Of a stretch of 5,374 nt of DNA, positions 1 through 5,374 are shown in pieces; within the stretch, counting starts at the first letter, position 1; each line of letters opens with the position of its first letter. Origin of the DNA: an uncultured Oscillibacter sp. (GTDB lineage Bacteria > Bacillota_A > Clostridia > Oscillospirales > Oscillospiraceae); contig CABQCB010000140.1 of NCBI GenBank assembly GCA_902462475.1, positions 1 to 5,374 on the forward strand, given 5' to 3'. The notes beneath the pieces were generated by a model that saw only the letters and a program-made list of their open reading frames with translations, was not told where the DNA came from and did no database searches. The position numbers were made by a program, and so were the translations under genes.

Positions 1-384
1 GCCACCTACGAGGAGTGGCTCATGAGCGCCGAGTACGTCATGGCCGGCGGCAACGAAAACGTCATCCTCTGCGAGCGGGGCATCCGCACCTTTGAGACCT
101 ACACCCGCAACACACTGGACCTGGCCTGCATCCCGGTGCTCCGGAAGCTGACCCACCTGCCCATCATCATCGACCCCAGCCACGCCACTGGCAAGAGCTG
201 GCTGGTGGAGCCCCTGGCCATGGGCGCCGTGGCCACCGGCTGCGACGGTCTCCAGATCGAGGTCCACAACGACCCGGCCCACGCCCTGTGCGACGGTCCC
301 CAGTCCCTGAGGCCCGAGGCCTTCGACGCCCTGGCCAAGAAGCTCTACAAGCTGCACGCTGCCGTCAAGGCCATGGAGGAATAA
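1..384 (+). CDS. aroF: DAHP synthase, type I-beta (3-deoxy-7-phosphoheptulonate synthase), C-terminal part
   Basis: The reading frame is open from base 1, so the gene is cut by the window edge; the 127 visible residues are the C-terminal part of the barrel. The enzyme condenses phosphoenolpyruvate and erythrose 4-phosphate into DAHP, the cytoplasmic first step of the shikimate pathway. Visible motifs are [13 protein letters not shown] (visible residues 20-32), [10 protein letters not shown] (57-65 region) and [18 protein letters not shown] (86-103). His61, Glu87 and Asp98 keep exactly the 26- and 11-residue spacing of the Thermotoga maritima metal ligands His272, Glu298 and Asp309; the fourth ligand, a Cys, would lie upstream. 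The in-frame ATG at 22 is internal, not the start. The protein ends right after the barrel, so no chorismate mutase is fused at the C-terminus; an N-terminal regulatory domain cannot be judged. The TAA stop is 3 nt before tyrA. The symbol follows Bacillus/Thermotoga usage; some annotations use aroA or aroG for this family. Confidence 0.95.
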   Translation, partial: ATYEEWLMSAEYVMAGGNENVILCERGIRTFETYTRNTLDLACIPVLRKLTHLPIIIDPSHATGKSWLVEPLAMGAVATGCDGLQIEVHNDPAHALCDGPQSLRPEAFDALAKKLYKLHAAVKAMEE

Positions 385-387
385 GGT

Positions 388-1224
388 ATGAACGTTGGAA
401 TCGTGGGCCTGGGGCTCATCGGCGGCTCCATGGCCAAGAGCATCAAAGCCCGCACGGGCCACACCGTCTACGGCACGGATCTCAATGCCGAGACCATGAC
501 CATGGCCCGTATGTGCGGCGCCATCGACGCCCCGCTGACGGAGGAAAACCTGCCATCGTGCGATCTCATTTTGGTGGCCATCCGGCCCCAGGCCGCCATC
601 GACTGGGTGAAGTCCCACGCCGCCGCCATCTCCAAGTCCGCCATCGTGGTGGATCTTTGCGGCGTCAAGCGCAGCGTGGTGGCGGCCATCGCCCCGATGG
701 CGGAGCAGTATGGCTTTGCCTACATCGGCGGCCACCCCATGGCCGGCCGGGAGCGGGGCGGCTTCACCGCCGCCACGGACGACCTCTATGTGGGCGCCTC
801 CATGATCCTCACGCCGGACAAGCGCACAGACATGCAGCTTCTGGAGACGCTGAAGGCCTTCTTCCTGGACGTGGGCTTCGCGGGGCTCACCTTCTCCACC
901 CCGGAAGAGCATGACCGCATCATCGCCTTCACCTCTCAGCTGGCCCACATCGCCTCCAGCGCCTACGTCAAGTCGCCGGAGGCCCAGCGCCGCCGGGGCT
1001 TCTCCGCCGGTAGCTTCCAGGACATGACCCGGGTGGCCCGGCTGGACGAGGACATGTGGACAGAGCTGTTCCTGGCCGACGCCGACTACCTCACCGGTGA
1101 GCTGGAAGTTCTGGTGCAGCACCTGAACGAATATCTGGGCGCCCTGAAAAACCGCGACGCCGAACAGCTGCGCGCCCTGCTGCGGGATGGCCGGGAGAAA
1201 AAGGCCACCGCCGGCGGCAACTGA
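388..1224 (+). CDS. tyrA: Prephenate dehydrogenase, short form without ACT domain
   Basis: This 278-residue protein should oxidatively decarboxylate prephenate to 4-hydroxyphenylpyruvate, the committed step toward tyrosine. The N-terminal Rossmann domain opens with GLGLIGGS (7-14), and Asp31 after the second strand suggests NAD+ rather than NADP+. The HPMAG motif (116-120) supplies the catalytic His116. The C-terminal helical dimerisation domain carries FTSQLAHIASSA (181-192, His187) and FQDMTRVARLDEDMW (210-224), with Arg215 as the likely substrate-carboxylate Arg. The ATG at 388 is well supported: GGAGGA at 375-380 lies 7 nt upstream, and the Rossmann fold starts immediately. The gene begins 3 nt after the DAHP synthase stop. 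The protein ends after the dimerisation domain with a Lys/Gly-rich tail, so the C-terminal ACT domain found in the longer Bacillus TyrA (about 370 residues) is absent. The position usually held by a catalytic Ser (GSVK) reads CGVK here (91-94). Arogenate dehydrogenase activity cannot be excluded from sequence. Confidence 0.93.
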   Translation: MNVGIVGLGLIGGSMAKSIKARTGHTVYGTDLNAETMTMARMCGAIDAPLTEENLPSCDLILVAIRPQAAIDWVKSHAAAISKSAIVVDLCGVKRSVVAAIAPMAEQYGFAYIGGHPMAGRERGGFTAATDDLYVGASMILTPDKRTDMQLLETLKAFFLDVGFAGLTFSTPEEHDRIIAFTSQLAHIASSAYVKSPEAQRRRGFSAGSFQDMTRVARLDEDMWTELFLADADYLTGELEVLVQHLNEYLGALKNRDAEQLRALLRDGREKKATAGGN

Positions 1225-1271
1225 GTCCCCAAGCGCCCCGGCCCCTACACTATATAAAAGGAGTTTTCCCT
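1225..1271 (+). promoter_or_regulatory. tyrA-aroB intergenic spacer with aroB ribosome binding site
   Basis: These 47 nt are the only real gap between genes in the window. The first part is C-rich; the second part is unusually AT-rich for this DNA (TATATAAAAG at 1251-1260). AAAGGAG at 1257-1263 sits 8 nt before the aroB ATG and is a good Shine-Dalgarno site. I see no hairpin plus T-run that would act as a terminator. TATAAA at 1253-1258 resembles a -10 box, but no matching -35 box lies at the usual distance, so I do not call a promoter. Confidence 0.7.
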
Positions 1272-2342
1272 ATGTCCGACTCCATCCAAACCATCCCCGT
1301 CCGCACCAGCCCCGCCTATTCCGTACAGATCGGGCCGGGCCTGCTGGGCCGGTGCGGACCGCTGCTGGGGCAGGTGCTCGCCCCCTGCCGCATGGCGGTG
1401 GTCACCGACTCTGCGGTGGCGCCCCTCTACCTGGAGCGGGTCGTCCGCAGCCTCAGCGGCGCGGGCTTTGCCGTGGTCTCCTACGTGTTCCCTGCCGGAG
1501 AAGCCCATAAAAATATGGATACCCTGTCCGGCATCCTGGAATTTCTCGCCCGGGAGCATCTGACCCGCACGGACTGCGTGGCCGCTCTGGGCGGCGGCGT
1601 AGTGGGGGACATGGCGGGCTTTGCCGCCGCCGTGTACCTCAGGGGCATCCGCTATGTGCAGCTGCCCACCACCCTCCTTGCCGCCGTGGACTCCTCCGTG
1701 GGCGGCAAGACCGCCATCGACCTTGCCGCCGGAAAAAACCTGGCGGGCGCCTTTTTGCAGCCCGCCGCCGTGCTGTGCGACACGGACTGTCTCCAGTCCC
1801 TCCCTGCCGACGTGTTCGCCGACGGCGCCGCCGAGGCCATCAAGACCGGCGTCCTCTCCGATGAGTCCCTCTTCGCCCTCTTTGAGGACGGCACCCTCAC
1901 CGCCGCTCCGGCGGAAGTCATCGCCCGGTGCGTTGCCTACAAGGCCGGCGTGGTGGAGCGGGACGAAACCGAGCAGGGGGAGCGGAAGCTACTAAACCTG
2001 GGCCACACCGTGGGCCACGCCATTGAAAAATGCAGCGGCTATACCATTCCCCACGGCCATGCCGTGGCGGCGGGCCTGGCCGTCATGGCCCGGGCAGCCG
2101 AGCATCTGGGATGGACGCAGGAGCCCATCGCCGGGCGCATCGCCGCGTGCCTCGCAAAAAACGATCTCCCCACCGGCACCGACTTTTCCGCCGCGGACCT
2201 GGCCCAGGCAGCCCTCAGCGACAAAAAGCGCGCAGGCGACACCATTACCGTGGTGGTGCCCCGGCGGATCGGCACCTGCCAGCTCCATAAGCTGCCGGTA
2301 GCGGAGCTGGAGCACCTCATCACCGCGGGACTGGAGGGATAA
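1272..2342 (+). CDS. aroB: 3-dehydroquinate synthase
   Basis: This 356-residue protein matches the usual bacterial AroB length. It converts DAHP to 3-dehydroquinate, the second shikimate pathway step, using bound NAD+ and a divalent metal (Zn or Co) in the cytoplasm. The NAD-binding half has PAGEAHK (74-80), GGGVVGD (107-113) and LPTTLLAAVDSSVGGKTAID (131-150). The metal site is intact: Glu188 in DGAAEAIK, His245 in LNLGHTVGHAIE (241-252) and His261 in HGHAVAAG, equivalent to Glu194, His271 and His287 of the Aspergillus enzyme. His249 matches a catalytic His. The ATG at 1272 has AAAGGAG 8 nt upstream and gives a normal N-terminus. The gene follows tyrA after 47 nt and ends 1 nt before aroA. 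The related 2-deoxy-scyllo-inosose and aminoDHQ synthases share this fold, but the flanking chorismate genes make true AroB by far the best call. Confidence 0.97.
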   Translation: MSDSIQTIPVRTSPAYSVQIGPGLLGRCGPLLGQVLAPCRMAVVTDSAVAPLYLERVVRSLSGAGFAVVSYVFPAGEAHKNMDTLSGILEFLAREHLTRTDCVAALGGGVVGDMAGFAAAVYLRGIRYVQLPTTLLAAVDSSVGGKTAIDLAAGKNLAGAFLQPAAVLCDTDCLQSLPADVFADGAAEAIKTGVLSDESLFALFEDGTLTAAPAEVIARCVAYKAGVVERDETEQGERKLLNLGHTVGHAIEKCSGYTIPHGHAVAAGLAVMARAAEHLGWTQEPIAGRIAACLAKNDLPTGTDFSAADLAQAALSDKKRAGDTITVVVPRRIGTCQLHKLPVAELEHLITAGLEG

Positions 2343-2343
2343 A

Positions 2344-3564
2344 ATGGACATTCGCATCACACCGAAAAAGCTCTCCGGCACCGTGACGCCGCCGCCCAGC
2401 AAGTCCCAGGCCCACCGGCTGCTTATCGCCGCGGCACTGGGGTCCGGTGACAGTACCCTCTCAGGCCTTGCGGACTCCCAGGACATCCAGGCCACCCGCC
2501 GCTGCCTCTGTGCTCTGGGCGTCAGGATCGACGACCTGTCCCCCGGCACCGTCCAGGTCCACGGGCTGGGCAATGCCGCCGTGGAGGCGGGGCCCGCTCC
2601 CATCCTGGACTGCGGGGAGTCCGGCTCCACGCTGCGCTTCTTGATCCCCCTAGCCCTGCTGGTAAACGGAAGCGCCTGCTTCACCGGTCACGGGCGGCTC
2701 ATGGAGCGGCCCATGGCCCCTTACGAGGATCTCTTCCGGGAAAAGGGCATCTTTTTTGAGAAAAAAGATGGTGTCCTCACAGTCCGGGGACAGCTGACGC
2801 CGGGAGAATACCGGCTGGCGGGCAACGTATCCAGCCAGTTCTTCACCGGGCTCCTCTTTGCTCTGCCCCTGCTGGACGGTGACTCCACCCTGGTGCCCAC
2901 CACGCCTCTGGAGAGCCGGGACTATCTGGAAATGACCCGCAGCGTGCTGGAATTGGCCGGCGTAGAGAGCCGGTGGGAGGGCGACGTGCTCCACATCCCC
3001 GGCCGCCAGCGCTGCGCTCCCTTCGAGGCCGCCGTGGAGGCGGACTGGTCCCAGGCAGCCTTCTGGTACGCGGCCATCGCCCTGGGGTCCCAGCTGGAGC
3101 TGGAGGGGCTCAATGCCTTTTCCGTCCAGGGCGATATGGCCGTGGTGCCCCACTTCCTGCGCCTCACCCATCCTGGCGATCTGACCATCGACCTGGCCAA
3201 CATCCCGGACCTGCTGCCGCCCCTGGCGGTCATGGCGGCGGTCCGCTCCGGCACCACCCGCTTTGTCAACGCCGCACGGCTGCGGATGAAAGAGAGCGAC
3301 CGGCTCTCTACTGTCTGCGCCATGCTGACAGCCCTGGGCGGCCGCTGCCAGGAGGGGCCCGACAGCCTCACCGTCACCGGCGGGACCCTCACCGGCGGCA
3401 CGGTGGACAGCGCGGGGGACCACCGCATCGCCATGGCGGCGGCCATTGCCGCCACCGGCTGCACGGGTCCGGTGACCCTTCTGGGCGCGGAATGCGTCAA
3501 AAAATCCTACCCGGATTTCTGGGAGGTCTATCAGTCCCTGGGAGGTGAAGTCCATGTCCTCTGA
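2344..3564 (+). CDS. aroA: EPSP synthase (3-phosphoshikimate 1-carboxyvinyltransferase)
   Basis: This 406-residue enzyme transfers the enolpyruvyl group of PEP to shikimate 3-phosphate; it is the target of glyphosate. Active-site groups are present: PPSKSQAHR (17-25; Lys20, Ser21, Arg25), the PEP loop CGESGSTLRFL (90-100), ERP (121-123, Arg122), NVSSQFFTG (161-169; Ser163, Ser164, Gln165), NIPDLL with catalytic Asp289, MKESDR (315-320; Glu317, Arg320), GDHRIAMA (358-365; Arg361) and CVKKSYPDFW with Lys387. The length is slightly below the 427 residues of the E. coli enzyme. GGAGGG at 2333-2338, inside the aroB end, is 5 nt before the ATG, and only 1 nt separates the two genes. The stop codon lies 11 nt inside aroC. 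The PEP loop differs from the E. coli GNAGTAMRPL: Glu92 replaces Asn94, Ser95 replaces Thr97 and Phe99 replaces Pro101. I recall this as the usual form in Clostridia, so the enzyme is probably fully functional. Confidence 0.97.
   Translation: MDIRITPKKLSGTVTPPPSKSQAHRLLIAAALGSGDSTLSGLADSQDIQATRRCLCALGVRIDDLSPGTVQVHGLGNAAVEAGPAPILDCGESGSTLRFLIPLALLVNGSACFTGHGRLMERPMAPYEDLFREKGIFFEKKDGVLTVRGQLTPGEYRLAGNVSSQFFTGLLFALPLLDGDSTLVPTTPLESRDYLEMTRSVLELAGVESRWEGDVLHIPGRQRCAPFEAAVEADWSQAAFWYAAIALGSQLELEGLNAFSVQGDMAVVPHFLRLTHPGDLTIDLANIPDLLPPLAVMAAVRSGTTRFVNAARLRMKESDRLSTVCAMLTALGGRCQEGPDSLTVTGGTLTGGTVDSAGDHRIAMAAAIAATGCTGPVTLLGAECVKKSYPDFWEVYQSLGGEVHVL
2748..2770. repeat. AT-rich perfect inverted repeat inside aroA
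   Basis: Ten bases at 2748-2757 (CATCTTTTTT) are the exact reverse complement of 2761-2770 (AAAAAAGATG), separated by a 3-base GAG loop. The repeat lies in frame in aroA, covering the Ile-Phe-Phe-Glu-Lys-Lys-Asp stretch near residues 136-142. Two runs of six identical A/T bases stand out in GC-rich DNA. The runs are not in the codon phase of a standard -1 slippery heptamer. It may simply reflect Phe-Phe and Lys-Lys codons. Confidence 0.6.
3541..3547 (+). promoter_or_regulatory. aroC ribosome binding site, deciding the aroC start
   Basis: GGAGGTG lies within the last codons of aroA. It is 6 nt from the ATG at 3554, a normal spacing. The in-frame GTG at 3545 lies within this site and cannot be its own start with any other good site upstream. 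The ATG also gives the MSSxFGK N-terminus typical of chorismate synthases, so it is the preferred start. Confidence 0.85.
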
Positions 3565-4645
3565 ATTCGGAAAGCTCATCAAAATCAGCGTGTTCGGCCA
3601 GTCCCACGGCAAGGCCATCGGCGTGGTGGTGGACGGCCTGCCCGCCGGAGAGGCTGTGGACACCGAAGCGCTGCAGGCCTTTTTGAACCGCCGCAAGGGC
3701 GGCGGCAGCCCCCTCTCCACCGCCCGCAAGGAGGGGGACGTGCCCGTATTCCTGTCAGGTCTGGAAAACGGCAAGACCTGCGGCGCGCCGCTGTGCGCCG
3801 TCATTGAAAATGCCGACCAGCACTCCTCCGATTACGCCGGACTGACCGACACCCCCCGTCCCGGCCACGCGGACTTTACCGCCGCCGTCAAATGGGGCGG
3901 CGCGGCGGACATGCGGGGCGGCGGCCACTTCTCCGGCCGGCTGACAGCGCCGCTGTGCATCGCCGGCGGCATTGCCAAACAGATCCTCTCCCGCCGGGGC
4001 ATCCACATAGGCGCCCATCTTTCTTCCGTGGGCACGGAGCGAGACGAGCATTTCCCCCTGCATCCCACGGCGGACCTTTTTGACACCGTGGCCGCCAAGC
4101 CCTTCCCCGTCCTCTCCGACGAGGCGGGTGCGCGGATGCAGGAGGCCATTCTGGCCGCCCGCGCCGGCGGCGACTCTCTGGGCGGCATCGTGGAGTGCGC
4201 CGCCATCGGCCTTCCCGCCGGACTGGGAGACCCCATGTTCGACGGGATGGAGAGCCGCCTGGCCGCGGCACTCTTCGGCATCCCCGCCGTCAAGGGGGTG
4301 GAGTTCGGTGCGGGGTTTGACGCCGCCCGCTCCTGCGGGTCGGAAAACAACGACGCCTTTGAGATTGACCGCGGCGCCGTGGTCACCAAGACCAACCACG
4401 CCGGCGGCATCCTGGGAGGCATCACCACCGGCATGCCCCTTGTGCTGCGGGCGGCCTTCAAGCCCACGCCGTCCATTGCCAAGCCCCAGCAGACCGTATC
4501 CCTTTCCGTTATGGAAAATACCCAGCTTCAGATCCGGGGCCGCCACGACCCCTGTATCGCCCACCGGGCTGTCCCTGTTGTAGAGGCGGTCACCGCCGCC
4601 GTGCTGTTAGACTTACTGTTGGAGGGAAATCATGGAACTTTCTGA
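3554..4645 (+). CDS. aroC: Chorismate synthase
   Basis: This 363-residue enzyme removes phosphate from EPSP by 1,4-anti elimination to give chorismate, the branch-point of aromatic synthesis; it needs reduced FMN. Family regions are seen in order: FGQSHGKAIGVVVDG (14-28) with catalytic His18, RKGGG (47-51), RPGHADF (102-108) with catalytic His105, RGGGHFSGRLTAP (121-133), a GGILGGITTGMP stretch (284-295), KPTPSI (303-308) and GRHDPCIAHRAVPVVEA (329-345) with Asp332 in the conserved RHDP motif. The start at ATG 3554 is chosen over an in-frame GTG at 3545, which lies in the Shine-Dalgarno site. It overlaps aroA by 11 nt and pheA by 14 nt, which suggests translational coupling. Two signatures deviate from the textbook forms: GESHG is GQSHG, and the GRSSARET-type second signature reads HFSGRLTA. 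The HFSGRLTA form is one I associate with clostridial AroC. The enzyme family also needs a flavin reductase, not encoded here unless bifunctional. Confidence 0.97.
   Translation: MSSEFGKLIKISVFGQSHGKAIGVVVDGLPAGEAVDTEALQAFLNRRKGGGSPLSTARKEGDVPVFLSGLENGKTCGAPLCAVIENADQHSSDYAGLTDTPRPGHADFTAAVKWGGAADMRGGGHFSGRLTAPLCIAGGIAKQILSRRGIHIGAHLSSVGTERDEHFPLHPTADLFDTVAAKPFPVLSDEAGARMQEAILAARAGGDSLGGIVECAAIGLPAGLGDPMFDGMESRLAAALFGIPAVKGVEFGAGFDAARSCGSENNDAFEIDRGAVVTKTNHAGGILGGITTGMPLVLRAAFKPTPSIAKPQQTVSLSVMENTQLQIRGRHDPCIAHRAVPVVEAVTAAVLLDLLLEGNHGTF
4621..4626 (+). promoter_or_regulatory. pheA ribosome binding site inside aroC
   Basis: GGAGGG lies in the last codons of aroC, 5 nt before the pheA ATG at 4632. 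The surrounding bases from about 4605 to 4660 are more AT-rich than the rest, which should keep the start region unpaired. It supports re-initiation by ribosomes finishing aroC at 4645. Confidence 0.8.
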
Positions 4646-5374
4646 AATTCGCGAAAAGATCGACACTGTGGATGAACAGCTGCTGGCGCTGTTCTTGCAG
4701 CGCATGGAGCTGTCCGAAGCCGTCGCCGCCTATAAAAATGAGCACCACCAGCCCATTTTGAACAAGCAGCGGGAGCGGGAGATCCTCTCCAAGGTCACGG
4801 AGCAGTCCGGCGACAAGGAGCGCTACGCCTACCACCTGTTCTCCACGCTGCTGGAGCTGTCCCGCTCCCGGCAGGCGGAGCTCATCTCCGCCCCCACCCG
4901 GGTGGCCGCCCAGGTGAAGGCCTCCCTGGCCGCCGGCAGTGAGGTGTTCCCCCAGACGGGGCTGGTGGCCTGCCAGGGCGTGGAGGGCGCCAATTCCCAG
5001 GTAGCCTGTGACCGTCTGCTGCCCCGGGGCAACATCGTCTACGTCAAGAGCTTTGAGGCGGTGTTCTCCGCCGTGGAGTCCGGCCTGTGCCGTTTCGGCG
5101 TGGTGCCCATTGAAAACAGCTCCAACGGCTCCGTCCGCGCCATCTACGATCTGATCCAGCGCAAGAAGTTCTCCATCGTCCGCTCCACCCGCCTTTGCAT
5201 CCGCCACGAGCTGTTGGCCCTGCCCGGCGTAAAGATGGACGACATCACGGAAATTTACTCCCACGAGCAGGCCATCGGCCAGTGCAGCAAGTTCCTGGGC
5301 AGCCTGAACGGCGTGCGGGTCATCCCCTGCGACAACACCGCTGCCGCGGCCAAAATGGTGGCCGAGAGCGGCAG
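4632..5374 (+). CDS. pheA: Bifunctional chorismate mutase/prephenate dehydratase (P-protein), 3' truncated by window
   Basis: The frame runs open from ATG 4632 to the window end, giving 247 complete codons. Residues 1-85 are an AroQ-type chorismate mutase, which aligns without gaps to the first 50 or so residues of the E. coli P-protein domain: Arg7, Arg24, Lys35, Arg47 and Glu48 match Arg11, Arg28, Lys39, Arg51 and Glu52, and Ser77 and Gln81 match Ser84 and Gln88. After a linker, a prephenate dehydratase domain begins near residue 109 with ACQGVEGANSQ, then GVVPIENSSNGSV (156-168) and IYSHEQAIGQCSKF (208-221; Ser210 and Gln217 match E. coli Ser208 and Gln215). The protein turns chorismate to prephenate and then to phenylpyruvate for phenylalanine. 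The TRF catalytic motif and any C-terminal ACT domain for phenylalanine feedback lie beyond the window. It overlaps aroC by 14 nt and has its own GGAGGG site. Asn44 stands where E. coli has Asp48. Confidence 0.95.
   Translation, partial: MELSEIREKIDTVDEQLLALFLQRMELSEAVAAYKNEHHQPILNKQREREILSKVTEQSGDKERYAYHLFSTLLELSRSRQAELISAPTRVAAQVKASLAAGSEVFPQTGLVACQGVEGANSQVACDRLLPRGNIVYVKSFEAVFSAVESGLCRFGVVPIENSSNGSVRAIYDLIQRKKFSIVRSTRLCIRHELLALPGVKMDDITEIYSHEQAIGQCSKFLGSLNGVRVIPCDNTAAAAKMVAESG

Noticed and set aside
22..24. ATG at 22 as the start of the first gene
   Set aside because: The same frame is open upstream to base 1 and encodes conserved DAHP synthase barrel sequence, so the true start is outside the window.
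288..914. 208-codon + strand frame over the DAHP synthase end and tyrA
   Set aside because: Its product is rich in Arg, Gly and His, as expected of an out-of-frame read of GC-rich coding DNA; both underlying genes are well supported.
1253..1258. TATAAA as a possible -10 box before aroB
   Set aside because: No -35 box is visible about 17 bp upstream, where the sequence is C-rich, and the AT-rich bases merge into the ribosome binding site.
2051..2067. Perfect 7-bp inverted repeat with a CAT loop in aroB
   Set aside because: It falls on the conserved His-Gly-His-Ala-Val codons of the metal site, so protein coding explains it and there is no T-run.
2751..2767. Programmed frameshift site at the T6/A6 runs in aroA
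   Set aside because: The runs are not in the X XXY YYZ codon phase, and the reading frame continues with conserved EPSP synthase sequence on both sides.
3545..3547. GTG as an alternative aroC start
   Set aside because: It lies within the Shine-Dalgarno sequence that serves the ATG at 3554, and adds only MKS before the typical MSS start.
2650..3804. 384-codon open frame on the - strand across aroA and the start of aroC
   Set aside because: It lies opposite two clear enzymes. GC-rich codon bias produces long open antisense frames, and the translation shows no recognisable motif.
3755..4564. 269-codon open frame on the - strand opposite aroC
   Set aside because: Gly/Ala-rich shadow translation of a conserved gene, with no family motif.
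4590..5264. 224-codon - strand frame opposite pheA
   Set aside because: pheA is open through this region with conserved mutase and dehydratase motifs, so this is a shadow.

Overview
The window is a stretch of one aromatic amino acid biosynthesis operon, entirely on the + strand. The gene order is DAHP synthase (3' end only), prephenate dehydrogenase (tyrA), 3-dehydroquinate synthase (aroB), EPSP synthase (aroA), chorismate synthase (aroC) and a bifunctional chorismate mutase/prephenate dehydratase (pheA, 3' end cut off by the window). Coding sequence covers essentially every base. The only gap of note is 47 nt between tyrA and aroB.

The DNA is GC-rich (by eye in the mid-60s percent, not computed), with strong G/C third-position bias and canonical GGAGG-type ribosome binding sites. 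The proteins carry motif variants that I associate with Clostridia: a CGESGSTLRF loop in EPSP synthase, GGGHFSGRLTAP in chorismate synthase, ACQGVEG in the dehydratase, a type I-beta DAHP synthase, and the gene order itself. A high-GC member of the Oscillospirales (Flavonifractor/Oscillibacter-like gut Firmicutes) is the best guess. This is inference; the sequence alone does not settle it.

Layout: 1-384 DAHP synthase C-terminal part; 388-1224 tyrA; 1225-1271 intergenic with the aroB ribosome binding site; 1272-2342 aroB; 2344-3564 aroA; 3554-4645 aroC, overlapping aroA by 11 nt; 4632-5374 pheA, overlapping aroC by 14 nt. The tight spacing and overlaps suggest one polycistronic message with translational coupling. 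No promoter, terminator, RNA gene, mobile element or CRISPR array is visible.

Together the genes encode entry to the shikimate pathway (DAHP synthase, AroB), its last two steps to chorismate (AroA, AroC) and both branches from chorismate to phenylalanine and tyrosine (PheA's mutase makes prephenate, which its dehydratase and TyrA then use). Dehydroquinase, shikimate dehydrogenase and shikimate kinase are not in the window and may lie beyond its ends. I see no sign of a new system. The points worth a second look are active-site and regulatory-domain variations within known enzymes, plus one small AT-rich inverted repeat inside aroA.
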